From Brugia malayi (lineage: Eukaryota; Nematoda; Chromadorea; Rhabditida; Onchocercidae): a stretch of 64,000 nucleotides of DNA. Below, in pieces: positions 37,576-50,700 of this stretch; position 1 is the first letter of the stretch; every line of letters begins with the position of its first letter. The stretch covers positions 12,830,001 through 12,894,000 of the forward strand of contig NW_025062478.1 in NCBI RefSeq assembly GCF_000002995.4, read 5' to 3'. The notes beneath the pieces are model-generated. The model worked only from the letters and a program-made list of their open reading frames with translations, did not search any database and had not been told where the DNA came from. The position numbers were made by a program, and so were the translations under genes.

Positions 37576-39984
37576 TTTATGATTGATCATACTTCTTTAA
37601 TTTCTAGAATTCTTCTTTTCTTTTTGTAGGTGGATAAGATAGATAAGGTAATTTAAAGCTTATTTATAATTTAAAGCTATTTATAAGTTATTTTGTATGA
37701 AATGATAGCCGTAAGTTAAAAGTCATGAAATTTAAATATTCATAATTGATCGAATTAGTGCTCTGAAATAATACAAGCTTAGCTGATAATGATACAGAAT
37801 TCATGCAGTCATGTTCAAGACTAACTTCATCTTTTAGTTAGTTCCTTTGAACCATTTTGCAAATATTAATCTTCTTTATCGAATGTGACTTGTACTTTCA
37901 TGCAGTTTGTCTATGTCTAACTTTTCTCGTCCATACAGTGCCTATAAAATTAATCTTCATTTTGTAGGGTTGGTATTATGGATCGCTTAACACTGGTACT
38001 ATAATTATATGTGTTGAGAAATTATGATGGAATTTTATTTTTCTTTTTTTTTTTGAATGATTTTTGTTATTGTTGCTGTTGCTGTTGCTGTTTTTCTGCG
38101 AAAAGAAAACGAAGTATACTTCGAAATATGTTCCTCGATGCGGTGTTACTGTCAAAATACTTCACTATTTTTTATCTGGTGGTTAATTAATGACTGGTCG
38201 AATTTCGTACTATTTACCTAGGAATATTGCAAGATATCAAATGTTGCAATCTATTTTCCGATTGAAATGAGGACACAGCATGTTGTCTTTTTCATTTGAT
38301 CACAACAAATTATTACAATAGAAATATGGTAGTTGATCACTAGAAAGGGCAAGTTGCAGGAAAGAGGAAACAAGATAGAAAGTATGTTTCAAACAAAGTA
38401 GAAAATATGTAGAAAGTTTGAGTATGTTTCAAAAATTCTAGTAAAGCTATACTTGAGGACAATTCTCGTACATCTCAAAGTATTAATGAGAGTTCTGTAT
38501 TTCTAATACTTTTTATATTACATTAAATTTATTTATTATTGGAGGTGCTGTGTGTTGAAGTGGTCCTAAGATTTCGGAATATTTCACATTGTATTTAATC
38601 GTGTTTTGGTTTTCCAACTCGATTTTTCACTCATCTCTGATAAAATGATGAATACAATATGCAACACATAGATATTACTTTTATTTTTTAATTGTATTTA
38701 AAGTTTGAGTGGTCGAAATTGTGCTACACTATTACAACAGTCATCTATTTTTTTTTTTTTTTTTTTGCAATGATTTTTTTATTTGTCAGCTTTTCAACAT
38801 GACTTTCTTAATTTTAAATTCCTTTACCGATTTTACAATTTGAATATATGCAAATTCTCTTCGATAGCATTTGACATATAATATTTCATTTCTTTTTCTT
38901 ACTTCACTTCTAATATTTCAATTATTTTTTTGTTTCAAATTTTATTGCATGATTAGATGCATTATGAGAGAGTTGCATGAAAAGCGGTTTTTATCTCTTG
39001 AAAGTTGTGCACTGTTAGTAGTTTTAAATTCGAAATTTTCTTTTATTTTATTTTAATATGAAGATATTTTTAAGTTCGATATTTTGCAGTAATAAATTTA
39101 TGCAAACTCACCTAAAAAGGAAGCATAGAATTTTTACTGAATGATATCATCAAAATGTTAATCTAACATTAAAGCATATATCGGTTAGATCATAAATGAT
39201 TCATTTTTTGTTCGAATTAATGAGTATATTATGGATAAAATGATTGCATAGAATTTATAATAATAAAATATCTATCTAAAAAATTAATGTAATATCAATG
39301 AGAGGTAATTAACGTAATGGAAATGGTCGTCGAAGAAAAAAAGAGTAAAATAAGTAAAAAGAAAGGAAAAGTGAATCAAATGAATGAATGATTAATTATT
39401 GGATTAAAAAATAAGTATTCAAATATATAATTTCGTTCTTTTTTTTTCTTTTTTTATGATGATGCAAATCTTTTTTTTTTTTTTCTTTTCTTTTTTATTT
39501 GTAGATACAATCATTTTGTAAAAATATTCCAATTTCTATTCGTTCGCTACATCGAAATTCAATGTCACTTTAAGAGATGGGACAAAAAGATGATGGATAG
39601 TAGGAAGGAAGAAGGGGACAATTTTAGTGTTTATTGCAAAAGTTAGGAAGTGGACTGGTTGTGAATGTGTTGAGTAGTGTTAGTTGTATCGTTTACTGGT
39701 CGCGGTCGATGTCCTCGTATGGTCATGACCGCCGATGTCATCCTTGTCATCATTAATCTGTCATAGTAATAATTATAATTATAGTAATAGAAACTCTAAT
39801 TACTTATTAAAACTTTCGTCATAATTTATTAATATTCAAAAAAAAAAAAAGAATTTTTTATATTTCTATATGTTAATAATCATTATGATAACTAAAGGCA
39901 AATAAAAAGTAATTAAATAATGAAATAATTGAATGATTAATTTTTAGAAAAAGCATATGACATTTTAATTAGCGTAAATGGTCA
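37576..39984. other. Intergenic region downstream of TOM20
   Basis: No coding exon is supported. A short (GTTGCT)n tract lies at 38068-38090. A GC-richer patch at 39660-39760 (GGTCGCGGTCGATGTCC ... GGTCATGACCGCCGATG) can pair imperfectly with itself but shows no known RNA-gene signature. The first AATAAA after the TOM20 stop that I noticed is near 39091, which would imply a long 3' UTR. Confidence 0.4.
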
Positions 39985-40795
39985 ATGAATTTCAAAAGTA
40001 TTATTATTTTGGATGTTACTTATCATTACTATTTCGTTATCATTATTATTATTATTATTATAATTACTATTATTGTTATTGTTACTGTTAATGTAACGGA
40101 TTTTGCACTGAATACCAATAATTCTATGGATAATATTATTGCACCACCAGCAATACTACCACCACCATCAGCGCCACATCACCGCCACGACTACCACAAC
40201 CACCCACAACTATGCCCTCTTTACGATTCATTCTCTCTCTCCCTCTCCCTCTCTCTCTCCTTTCCCTATTCTTACAAATAAATTAGTTCAGCGGTTTTGT
40301 TGGAAGAGATGAGAGGATGTATGTATTTCAACCCGCAACAGTTTTCGAAATTGTTATGTCCAGCGTCACTTATTCATTACTCTCAACCACTACTACTACT
40401 ACAATTACTATTACTAATTATTGCTACTGCTATTACAGCTATTACTGTTGCTAATATCACACAATCATTAACTATGAAGGATAAATGGCGCTTTTGTCTG
40501 TGCAGATTGACCTGTCGCAATTGTCATTTAAATCCGATGAATGTACAATTATTTTATATATAGTTTAAATTGTATATATATATAGGCATACATACATACA
40601 TATACATATAGTGTATGTGTATGTATGTGAAGCATCGTAATAGATGTATGTATGTATGTGTATGACAAATGGGTGATGGCCTCTTTCTACATCTATCATC
40701 ACAGCTGACAGTAGTACTGCCGTTTACTTCGACTATAACTATCATAAAATACTCCAATTTATGTGATTTGTTTTCAAGTTGATTTTAAAATTCTT
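39985..40795. other. Microsatellite cluster (ATT, CAC, CT, TATACA)
   Basis: Consecutive simple repeats: ATT at 40040-40075, CAC/CCA triplets at 40142-40205, CT at 40230-40262, ACT/ATT at 40385-40450, and TATACA/TATGTG at 40560-40665. Open frames at 39985-40281 and 40297-40563 are products of these triplets and are not called. Confidence 0.6.
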
Positions 40796-40837
40796 TGAAA
40801 TGTTTATCTCATGTATATATGTGAGATAAACATTTCA
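40796..40837. other. Perfect 16-bp-stem palindromic hairpin
   Basis: TGAAATGTTTATCTCA is followed by 10 bases (TGTATATATG) and then TGAGATAAACATTTCA, its exact reverse complement. The loop is itself AT-palindromic. It is too short for a standard microRNA precursor and is not next to a gene end. Confidence 0.9.
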
Positions 40838-41847
40838 TTCATGAAATTTAATACTGTCACTTATACTACAACTGTTACTATTTAGTACTAGTAATACTAT
40901 TATTATTAGAATTAGTAATAGAAGTAAGAGTAGTAGTAGTGGTAGTAGTAATAGTAGTAATAAGAAGTGTGGTATTAAGAGTACTTCAAGAAATTAGAAA
41001 TAATAATTTAATATTGGGAATTGTACACCTATTTCCTATCTTGTTTTAACTTTTTATTATTTAAGAATTACTACTACTACTAATAATAATAGTAAAGTGG
41101 AAGACAATTTTCATTCATATAAGAAAAAAAAAGCTATATGATAAGATTAATTATGATTTTTAATAAGAAATAAATATTTCATATAGTGATTTTTTGTTGA
41201 TAGGGATAATAATAATAATGATTTAAAAATTGGAGATTTTATCAACGATAGCATTTAATATTGAGGGGCAAATAACTGATAGTTATTAGCAAAGTTAATG
41301 ATTTCATTTTTTAATGTTGTAAATATAATTTATCACCATAATCAATCAATAATGATGAATAATCATACTACAGGCCTTTCTTCACCTTCAAATATTCACT
41401 ATTTTTTGTTTTTTCTTCAACTAAAACAAAAAAAAAAAAGTGGAATTGATACAAACGGAATCGATAAAGACATTATCACAAAATACTTTACTGCTATTAT
41501 TATTATTATTATTATACAGTAAATAATATAGTACTGTAATTACTCCTCTAACTGTTACTGTAAACAATACAGTACCATAAATGTTACTTTAATTATTACC
41601 GTAAAAATATTGATAAGTAGTTACTGTTATTGCTGACATTACAAAATTGTTACTATTATTATCGATATCACAAATTATTTTGCTTTTATCACTAATACCG
41701 TGTAATGCTAATATCATACCTCAAAGTGATTGCTATTAATGCTAATATGATAAAAATGATATGATAAAAGCTAGGATTACTTCTGATACTGCAAATGAGC
41801 ATCCTAAAAGATTATCATTTAAAATAGTTATCATTACTATAAAAACA
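40838..41847. other. Triplet-rich intergenic DNA
   Basis: Contains (AGT)n-like triplets at 40918-40965, ACT/AAT triplets at 41070-41095 and ATT at 41496-41515. The frame at 41298-41522 is low complexity and not called. Confidence 0.5.
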
Positions 41848-42035
41848 AATACCTTGCTATTAGTATAAATGAATACCTTAATACCTTGTTGACACTATAA
41901 ACATCTTAATACCTTGCTGATACTATAAATCAATATCTTAATACATTGTTGACATTGTCAATAAATATACTAATCCTTGCTGATACTATAAGTGAATATC
42001 TTAATACCTTTCTGATTCTATAAACAAATACTTCA
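41848..42035. repeat. Degenerate minisatellite, unit about 35-40 bp
   Basis: Five worn copies of AATACCTTGCTGATACTATA followed by AATGAATATCTT. Example cores are CTTGCTATTAGTATAAATG, CTTGTTGACACTATAAAC, CTTGCTGATACTATAAATC and TTTCTGATTCTATAAAC. Confidence 0.75.
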
Positions 42036-42980
42036 AATAAATAGCATTTTATCACTAACACGTCTATTATTATTGCTTAAAATTGTTCATGTTAACATAC
42101 TTCCCCAATTTTGAAATGAATTTAGATAGAATAGTTGTCAAATTTATTATTTATTTATTTATTGTCTTTATTATTTTCATTAATTAAGTACTGCTTATTA
42201 TTGTTATTATTATCATTATTATTACTACTATTATTATCACTTGTCATTGCTATTATTTTCACTATTATTATTATTTCATATACTGAAGTAATATTAGTTT
42301 TACCTGAATGGGGTCATGTCACATGAATCAATGCACTGCTTTAACATGTTTCCTTTCAATTAAATTCAATTTATTTAAATTTAAAATTTTCTCTTTTAGA
42401 ATTTTACATAATTAACATCCATACTTCTTTATCTTCACAATTACTATATTTCATTTTTTTTTTAACTTTATAAAAAGTTAAATATTGTTATTCATATATT
42501 TTACTAATCTTTCTTTTTTCATACCCATCTATTTTCCTTGATCCGATTATCATTATCCTGCATTTTCCATATGGACAATTTTTTAATTTATTTCCTTTAA
42601 TTACATTCTATTTTCTTTTTCCACCTTTTTCTCTCCTCTCTCCCTCTCTCTCTCTCCATCCTTTTCAAATTGTTATGCGCTAAAAATTTATTGAAATTTA
42701 TTATTTTTCAAGTTTTTTAAAGATTCTTTTAAAGGCGCGCATAATAACTTCATGCTTTCTCATTATTATTATTTCTTTCCATATTATCTGCGCAATTGTC
42801 TAATTAATTTCATTAATGATTATTTGTATTATTATAAGTGTCACTAAATAAATTTAATTATATATTGAAAAAGGAATAAAAAAGGCAAATATATCATTAA
42901 TTAATAATGATTCGTGCGCATTAATTCATTCCTACATTTTCAAGCAATTCAATTAATTTTAAAAAATAAATTTTTTTTTT
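42036..42980. other. 5' flank of the zinc-finger gene
   Basis: AT-rich with ATT/ATC triplets at 42195-42270 and (CT)n at 42632-42655. No coding exon is seen. The promoter of the downstream gene is expected here. Confidence 0.4.
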
Positions 42981-42991
42981 GCTAATTTCAG
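42972..42991 (+). promoter_or_regulatory. Candidate spliced-leader acceptor for the zinc-finger gene
   Basis: A T tract followed by GCTAATTTCAG ends 33 nt before the ATG at 43025, with no coding exon upstream. This fits a trans-splice or 5' UTR acceptor. Confidence 0.5.
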
Positions 42992-43024
42992 TAAATATTA
43001 TTGAAATAACTTCGATTTATCAAA

Positions 43025-46000
43025 ATGTTACGACAACTTCTATCAGCAACAAATGGTGTTAGTTCGAGTAATGCATTATCCAGTGATTATGATCATTGTT
43101 CATTATATCCATTAAGTAGCCGAAATTTTGAAAATTCAACAATGACATCACCTCTGCCATCGTTATCACAACCGTCACTACACTTATCACAATCACAATT
43201 ATTACCACAATTACCATCATCATCGTCATCATCATCAGCATCATCATCATCATCGTCATCATCATCATCAGCATCAGCATCATTATCGTCATTATCATCA
43301 TCATCATCATCAACATCATCGTCATCATCATCGGTATCAGCATCAGCATCATCATCAGCATCATCACTATCATTACCATTATCATTATCACCAGCATCAA
43401 CATTACCATCAACAGATACTGTATCAATATCAACATCACAGAACCAGTTCCGGATTAATGACAAAAATTTGGTAGTTAAATAATTTTTCTTTTTTCTCCC
43501 TCTCTCCCAATCCCTCTCTCTCTCTCTCTCTCTCTATTTCTCCTCTTCCTTTTACCTTTTTTGATTTTTACTGAAATATTCCTTTTTTTTTCCTCACCTT
43601 GTTTAATAAAAATTTTATTTTTTATTTCATATTTTCAAAATTTCAAAATATTTAGTTTATGAAATTTATGCAACAACAAGAAGTGAAGAAGTGAAAGTTT
43701 AATTGTGCTTAAAGCAATTTATAATACCATTTAACAACAAAAAAAAATTTATATGTGAAAAACATTTTATTCACATACATACTGCAATTAATTTTAGTCA
43801 TTAAAAAAAAAAAAAAAGAAAAACTCTTTTTTGCTTATATCTATTGGAAAAGAAAATGATAAAACAAAATAAATTTTATGATTTAGTAATTTGAAAAATG
43901 ATAATTAAAAATAGATTGTAAAAGAAAATTAAATATTTTCACAATTTTTTTATTGTTCCAATCATTTGTGTAATGAAATATGTTATATTTTTTCGTTTTT
44001 TTTTTTTTCAAATTTTCTTTCAAATTTTTGTTTTTTTGATTTTAAATCTATTTTAACATTCTAATATTATATTTATTTTCATCAAGATTTTTCAATCATT
44101 CCTCCTTTTTTTTTTTTTTGCTATAGATTGAAGTTTTTATTTTAGATCACCACCGAATATATGTCATTGGCCGCGGGTTATGGCATGCAAACACCGATAA
44201 TATCAAATCATTTGGAAATTTTAGACACAAATAACGATTTGAATGGTTTATTGAATTTAATTACTATGAATATTTTATAATGATGAATAATTCTACAATT
44301 ATTATTGCATTAAATAATAGAATAAATATTGAATACTACTAGGAAATTTGATATTAATTATTAATGTTATTTTTGAAATGTCTGATGAGAAATGAAAATA
44401 ATGAATAAGTAAACGAATAAGCTGCTTACTATAAGCATTAATTTTATTTTATATTTTTTTGTTAATGAAATAAATAAACGCAATAATTTTTACTTTATAT
44501 TTTGCTTTTTTTTTTTTTTAAATTTAAATTATAAAATATTGCTAAAATATTAAATTATTATTTATTTGACATATCTATGCTTCACTTCATTTCGATTATT
44601 TTCTGGCTTAATTAAAAACTAAAATTTTATTTGCCAATGAAATAATTAAAATTAATGTAACCAACATAAGTAAACAAATTGTTCTCAACTGATGTTGGGA
44701 TTTGCTCTAAAGTGCATTTTTCCGCGTAGAATTTAAATTCATTAATTGCATTCGAATTTTTATAGCTAATTACTCGTTCCGAAAATTTTCCAACTTTTTT
44801 CTCTTTTGGAAAATGATTAAATTTAAAAAAAAAAAAAAAAAACAATTAGAAAAGTAAGGATTTATTGGTACGCAGCTGAATGTATTAATTGATGAAAAAA
44901 TTAGTAAAATTTTATCGTAGATATTTTTCTTTTTTTTTTTTAATCCTTTTGTTTTTACTTTGTTAAGCAATTCGTCTTTTTTTTTTTTTTTTTGAAAATT
45001 TCTTTGCGATAACAATTAAAATCTTCAAATGTTAAAATTAATTTCAAATAAAGAATTATTGTTTTTTTTTTTTTTTTTTTCAAATAATTTTAACTGAAGT
45101 TTTGATTTTATTAATTTAATTAATCAATTGTTTAAGTTATTAAATTTGACTTTATTTCCCTTTTTTTTTTTTTAAAATTTTATTAAGAAGTACAATTGTT
45201 TTTCATTTTATATTATTTTTTATTTTCGTAAAAAAATTTTGTACAATTAAGTTTTTTTGCAATTATTTTTTTATTTTTTTTATTTTAAAAATTTTTATAA
45301 ATAATTTATTTTGAGATACAACAGAATTATTCTCATCAACATATGCAATGCTTTCGGCTGATAGTACATTATCATGGAATGTTTGGGATGAACAAACACG
45401 ATTTTCAAATAGTACAAATGATTTTACTAGTAATCAAGTAATTATTAATTTTTTAGATATATATATATTTTTTTAAATCATAACTTATACTTTCATTTAT
45501 GCAGTATGTCAGTGTTATAAATACTTTTCATTTTATAAATTATTTGATAAAATTGTTGAAAACAAAAAGGTATGCTTGTAAAGGAAAAAAAAAAGAACAT
45601 TTTAATATTGAAGTTAATAAAAGAAAAGAAAAATAAGTAATTAATTACTTAATAAGAAAGTTAATGAAAGGAAAAAAGAAACTAAATTATATATTTTTCA
45701 CATAAATATAATTGTTATTAAATATTATTAATTTATTTTTCTTTCAAGATTTCTTTTTCTTGTTTTCAATTTTAGTTTTAATATTAATAAAAAAAAAACA
45801 TTCATAACAAAACACTTTTTTACAAACAAAATAATATATATATGCAATGAAAAATTTTTTAAATCAAATGAATAAATATTTAATTAATTTGACAGTAAAA
45901 TTTTTACTAATTGATTTAATTTTTTAACAATTTTGTCAACCAAATTTATACTAAATGAATTAATTTCAACAATTTTAACAATGAAAAATTTTTTTAAGAA

Positions 46001-47767
46001 AAAAAAAAATAATTATTCTTTTTTCTCTCATTTTTTTTTTTTTAAAAACACAGGTACCAATGAGCATAAATAATCATAATTTTGGTTATCCGATACACAC
46101 AACAATACCTGGTTGCTCAAATAATATTAGGTAAAATAATTATTATAAATTCAGATATTTTCAAAAATAAATGTTTACAAATTAGTCATCAATTTTTAAT
46201 AATAATTAAAAGATGTTTTTTTTTTTTCAAATTTCATATCTATAAAATATCTATAAAATAGAGGAAATATCTATAAAATATCTATAAAATAGAGGAAAAA
46301 AAATTACAGTTTAATTTATAATTTTAATTTATTTTTGTTTCTTTCTTCCTTTTTTTTTTTTTTTTTTTTCAGATATCAAACATGTAATACAAACCGAATT
46401 GATAATAATTATACAACAAATTGTCATGAATTAATCAATGATAATCGATTAGAACTACAACAACAACAACAACAATTACAATTACAGCAACAACAACAAC
46501 AACAATTACAATTACAGCAACAACAACAACAACAACAATCGATGCAGCAGCATGCAGTTGTGCTACCGATTATTAATGAAAGTAGAAATTATGGTCAACA
46601 AGAAAAATGTACCGAAAATTTGAGTCAAATAACACAATTACGATTTTCTGACTCCAATCAAAAAATGATGAATCATGCTACAGGTTAATTGCTAAAAAAT
46701 AAGAATTTTTTTTTTTGTCCTACTCATTTCTGGAACAGGTCCTTTAGAGAAATAATATAGTAATTAAATTAAATTTTTAATAATTGAAATGCATATTTGT
46801 ATAGAAGTAGTATAATAATTAAATTTCCACTCATTTCTGAAATTTAGGTCATTTAGAGAAATAATATAATAATTACATTTCTAGAGAGATAATTAAATAA
46901 TTAAATGACATAAAATCGAAAATTAATATAATAATTAAATATAATAAAATTCTCATTTCTGGAATTGAAGGATTTTTAAAGAAATAATATAATAATTTAA
47001 AAAAATTTTTTCCTTATAATAAATGCAGATTTGCATATATGTTCTAGCTAATTTGCAAATAATTAAATATTACTTTCTTGTAAGTAAATTAATTCATATA
47101 AGTAAAAATTCATAGAAGTAAAATCAACGTTAAGCTATAGCATTTACGTTTATTAAAGGGACATTACTTTTTAATATTTATTAATTAAAAAGGGCAAGAA
47201 AAATTCTTCTATTATAATAATAAGTGAAAGTATTAATATGTATGAAAGAAAATAATTTTAAAATCTAAAAGATTTTAAAATAATATATTGCTTACAACAA
47301 TATTATTATTATTATTATTATTATTTTATTTTTATTTTTTAAAAAAAGGGCAGAAATTAAAAAATTATTAAACTAATAAAAATTATAAAATAATTATGTA
47401 GGAAGATAGGAAGAAAGAAAGAAAGAAAAAAAGAGGCCAAAAAGGAAAGGAAATTTTTGACAGGTCTTGGTGAAACAGTTGTCAACAAATGTGATAAGAA
47501 GCAAATAACGTGTATGGCATGTCACGCTGTTTACTCATCACGTAGATCACTTACTGGGCATATTGGACGTAATGAAAAATGTCGAGAAATTATCGGTAAA
47601 GAAAAAGAAGAACTACTAAACAAATTTCAAATGAGAAAAAAACAAACAAACAAATAAAACTTTTAAATATTTGATGACAAAAAAAAAAAAATAATTAATA
47701 TAATTTTGCCACCATTATTATTAGTCATGACTATTAATACCACCATTATTTTTATTATTAATATTTA

Positions 47768-47798
<31 letters not shown>

Positions 47799-50700
47799 CA
47801 ACGAAGAAATTATTTTATGAAAGAAACGAATAGAATTTATTTCATTCTAATTTTACTTTTTAAACTATCTGTTTTTCCATCATTTTCTTTTTTTTTTTTT
47901 TTTCTTAAATTTATTTGTAAGTTACATACAATATTTAGTAGAATTTTTACTGTGTTTTTTCATCCTTAGCACTAAAATAATGCACTTTATCAGAGTGTCA
48001 TATATATTTTATTGATTTTGTAGAATGTTTAAATTAATTTTTTTTCATTTTAATATCATATTAATAAGATTGATAGGCTGTTGGACCTGTTCCATTTCTT
48101 TCTTTTTTCTTTTTTTTTTTTTTTTTTTTTTGTTACAAAACTTTAACATTTTCATTTTTTCTTTTTTATTTTTATAATTAAAGTTCTCTTTCTGTGAGAC
48201 TTGTTATAATTTTTGAATAAAAAAGAATTTACACGTTTTCTTATTTATTAATATTATTACATATTTAACAAAATGTCATTTAAATTGCTATTTCAAACAA
48301 TAACATTTAATTCTTAGCAAAAGAAAAAGGAAAAAAAAAGTTTTTTTTCTATTTAATTAATCTGTTTAAATTTTAATTATTTTTTAAATCATTATCGATC
48401 ATAAATTAATTATTAATATTTATAATACAAAATCCATCATCATTCTTTAGCAAAAGCATTTAGATTTAATTGAATTATTATTCATATGTTAGCATTAAAT
48501 ATTAAATCCTAAAATTAAATTTAGGATAGGTTTTTATTAAACAATTACAGGTCGAAATTATTTAGACCAAATGGGTGGTTCGACTGGAAATATAGGATTA
48601 TGTGAACCAGGAAATATTACAAATTCGAATGGCATTGACCCAGTTTGCCCGTACTGTGATCGTTTTATCAGTCATTATAAAGTAAGCATTTGTTTATTTT
48701 GCTTTTCTTTTTTTAGTAAAGTGCATTTTAGTGATAAATGATTGGTGAATAAATAAAATTTTTTTGTACGAAAAAAAAATATAAAAAAATATTACATCAA
48801 AATATTAATATTAAATTTAGTAGTATACTAAAATTAAATAGTAATTTAGCTTTTTATTCAATTTATTTCTAGCTCCGTATTACAATGGTTGCAAATCTAT
48901 TAAATTCCAATAAAATTTTTAACCATAATTGAAATTTTATCATTTTGTTCCTTTTTTTTATGTGATAATTTAACAGTATTAATTATGGCTATGGGTTGAT
49001 GTAAAATTTATTTTGTTTAATTTATTCAATTATGAATTCTACTATGTTTCATTTTATCTAATTTTTATTTAAGAAAATTTCAATGATATAACATAGTAAT
49101 ACTATGCTAATGAATGAAAAAATAAAATCCAAGATATGTTTTCATTCTTTTAAAATTTTCTTTTTTAAAAAAAAAAATTTATATTTGTTTATTATTTGCC
49201 CTAAATTATTCAAATTGTGCCATTTCACTTTCACTAATTAATATATAAAATTACATAATGATATGATTTATGGTAATTAATAATAATAATAAAAATAATA
49301 ATAATGATGATAATAATAGTAATAATTAATAATAATAATAATAAAAATAATAATAATAACAATGATAATAATAGTAATAATTAATAATATGAATCGAATG
49401 TTATTTTATAGGGTAATATTAGACGTCACGTCAATCAGTGTATGAGATCAACACGTAATGGTAATAAACTGAAAAGAAAAGGTATTTTTTTTTGGTGTCT
49501 CTATAAAATTACTTTTAAATTTATTTCATAAATTTTTTTTTCTGCAATTTATTTTTAGTTAAAGAGTTAAAAACAAAAAAATAATAAAATATAACGGAAA
49601 TAATTTATTTTTTTTTTATTAAAAAATTACTCTAAATAGCTCTTTTAACAAGAGAAAACGAAGTATTAATATTTATATTTCTTTTTTGTTTTCTTTTTAG
49701 ATACAATCTTAAAACAATTCACATCTGATACAAATCAATTTAATAATGGATGCAATGATTTGATGATATTTTCGGATAATTATCAACCAAATGTCTTAGA
49801 AACATCAATGACTGCAGAAAAAGCACAATGGTTGAGTAATTTTAGTGATGTATTATTGGAACAGAATTCAATAATTAAAACTAAATTATCAAATACGAAA
49901 AGAGATCGTAGTAATGATGATCCATTTCGATGTCCATTATGTGATTTTGCTACCATTTATAAGGTTTGTTTATTTATTTATTTATTTATTTATTTATAAT
50001 AACAAAATGATAATATTGAAAGGAAAAAGGAAGGATAATAGTAAGTAAAAGTAAAAATATAAAGTAATAAATAAACAAACTGTGACTAGAATAATTTAAA
50101 AAATATGAGAAATGAGAAAATAGAGAGAGATAGATTAATGAAAATTATAAAAAGTATTTGGATTAAATTAAGCATTCCAGTCTTTTTCTCTCTCTCTCTC
50201 TTTATTTTTTTTTTTTTTTAGATAAATATATTTAATTATATAATAGACGAATAAAAAAAAAATTTTTTTTTAAATTTAAAAAAATTGATTTTTAAACTAA
50301 ATGTATTAATATAAGGATGCGTTTTGATTTTTATACACATATCTATCTAATCTAATATTAATTGCTTAACATATTATTTTAATGAGAATTATTATATTAA
50401 ATTTAATATTTTCAATAATAATTATTTGTTTGCTTACTGAGTAACAAAGAAACGATAAATGTTGCAATTTTGTAACAAAGAAACGATAAATGTTGCAATT
50501 TTGATCTGAAATAAATTATTGATTTGTCTTTTTTTTTTTGTTAATAGGGCAATATGAAGCGACATTTGAGTACCTGTCATGGTTTACAAGACGATGATCT
50601 CAAAGATGGTTGTATTGATAAAATGAAATATAAGGAAGTGATCGAATCACGTTTAGAAAATGGATCACGTAATAAACGTCCTAGAAATTTACAAGTTTGT

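Noticed and set aside
39660..39765. GC-richer, self-complementary patch as a possible structured RNA gene
   Set aside because: The pairing is imperfect, and no tRNA, snRNA or spliced-leader features could be recognised.
39985..40563. Two adjacent plus-strand frames of 98 and 88 codons
   Set aside because: Composed mainly of microsatellite-encoded Ile, Pro/His and Leu/Ala tracts, with no splice sites linking them to a gene.
43059..43464. Met/Ile-rich and Asp-rich minus-strand frames opposite exon 1 of the zinc-finger gene
   Set aside because: Both are shadows of the (TCA)n microsatellite that encodes the Ser tract on the plus strand.
47457..47657. Reading the finger-1 exon as a complete 66-residue gene ending in poly-Lys/Asn
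   Set aside because: The exon has a proper acceptor (CAG at 47463) and a GGTAAAG donor after 47595 whose phase fits the next exon. The extra codons are intron.
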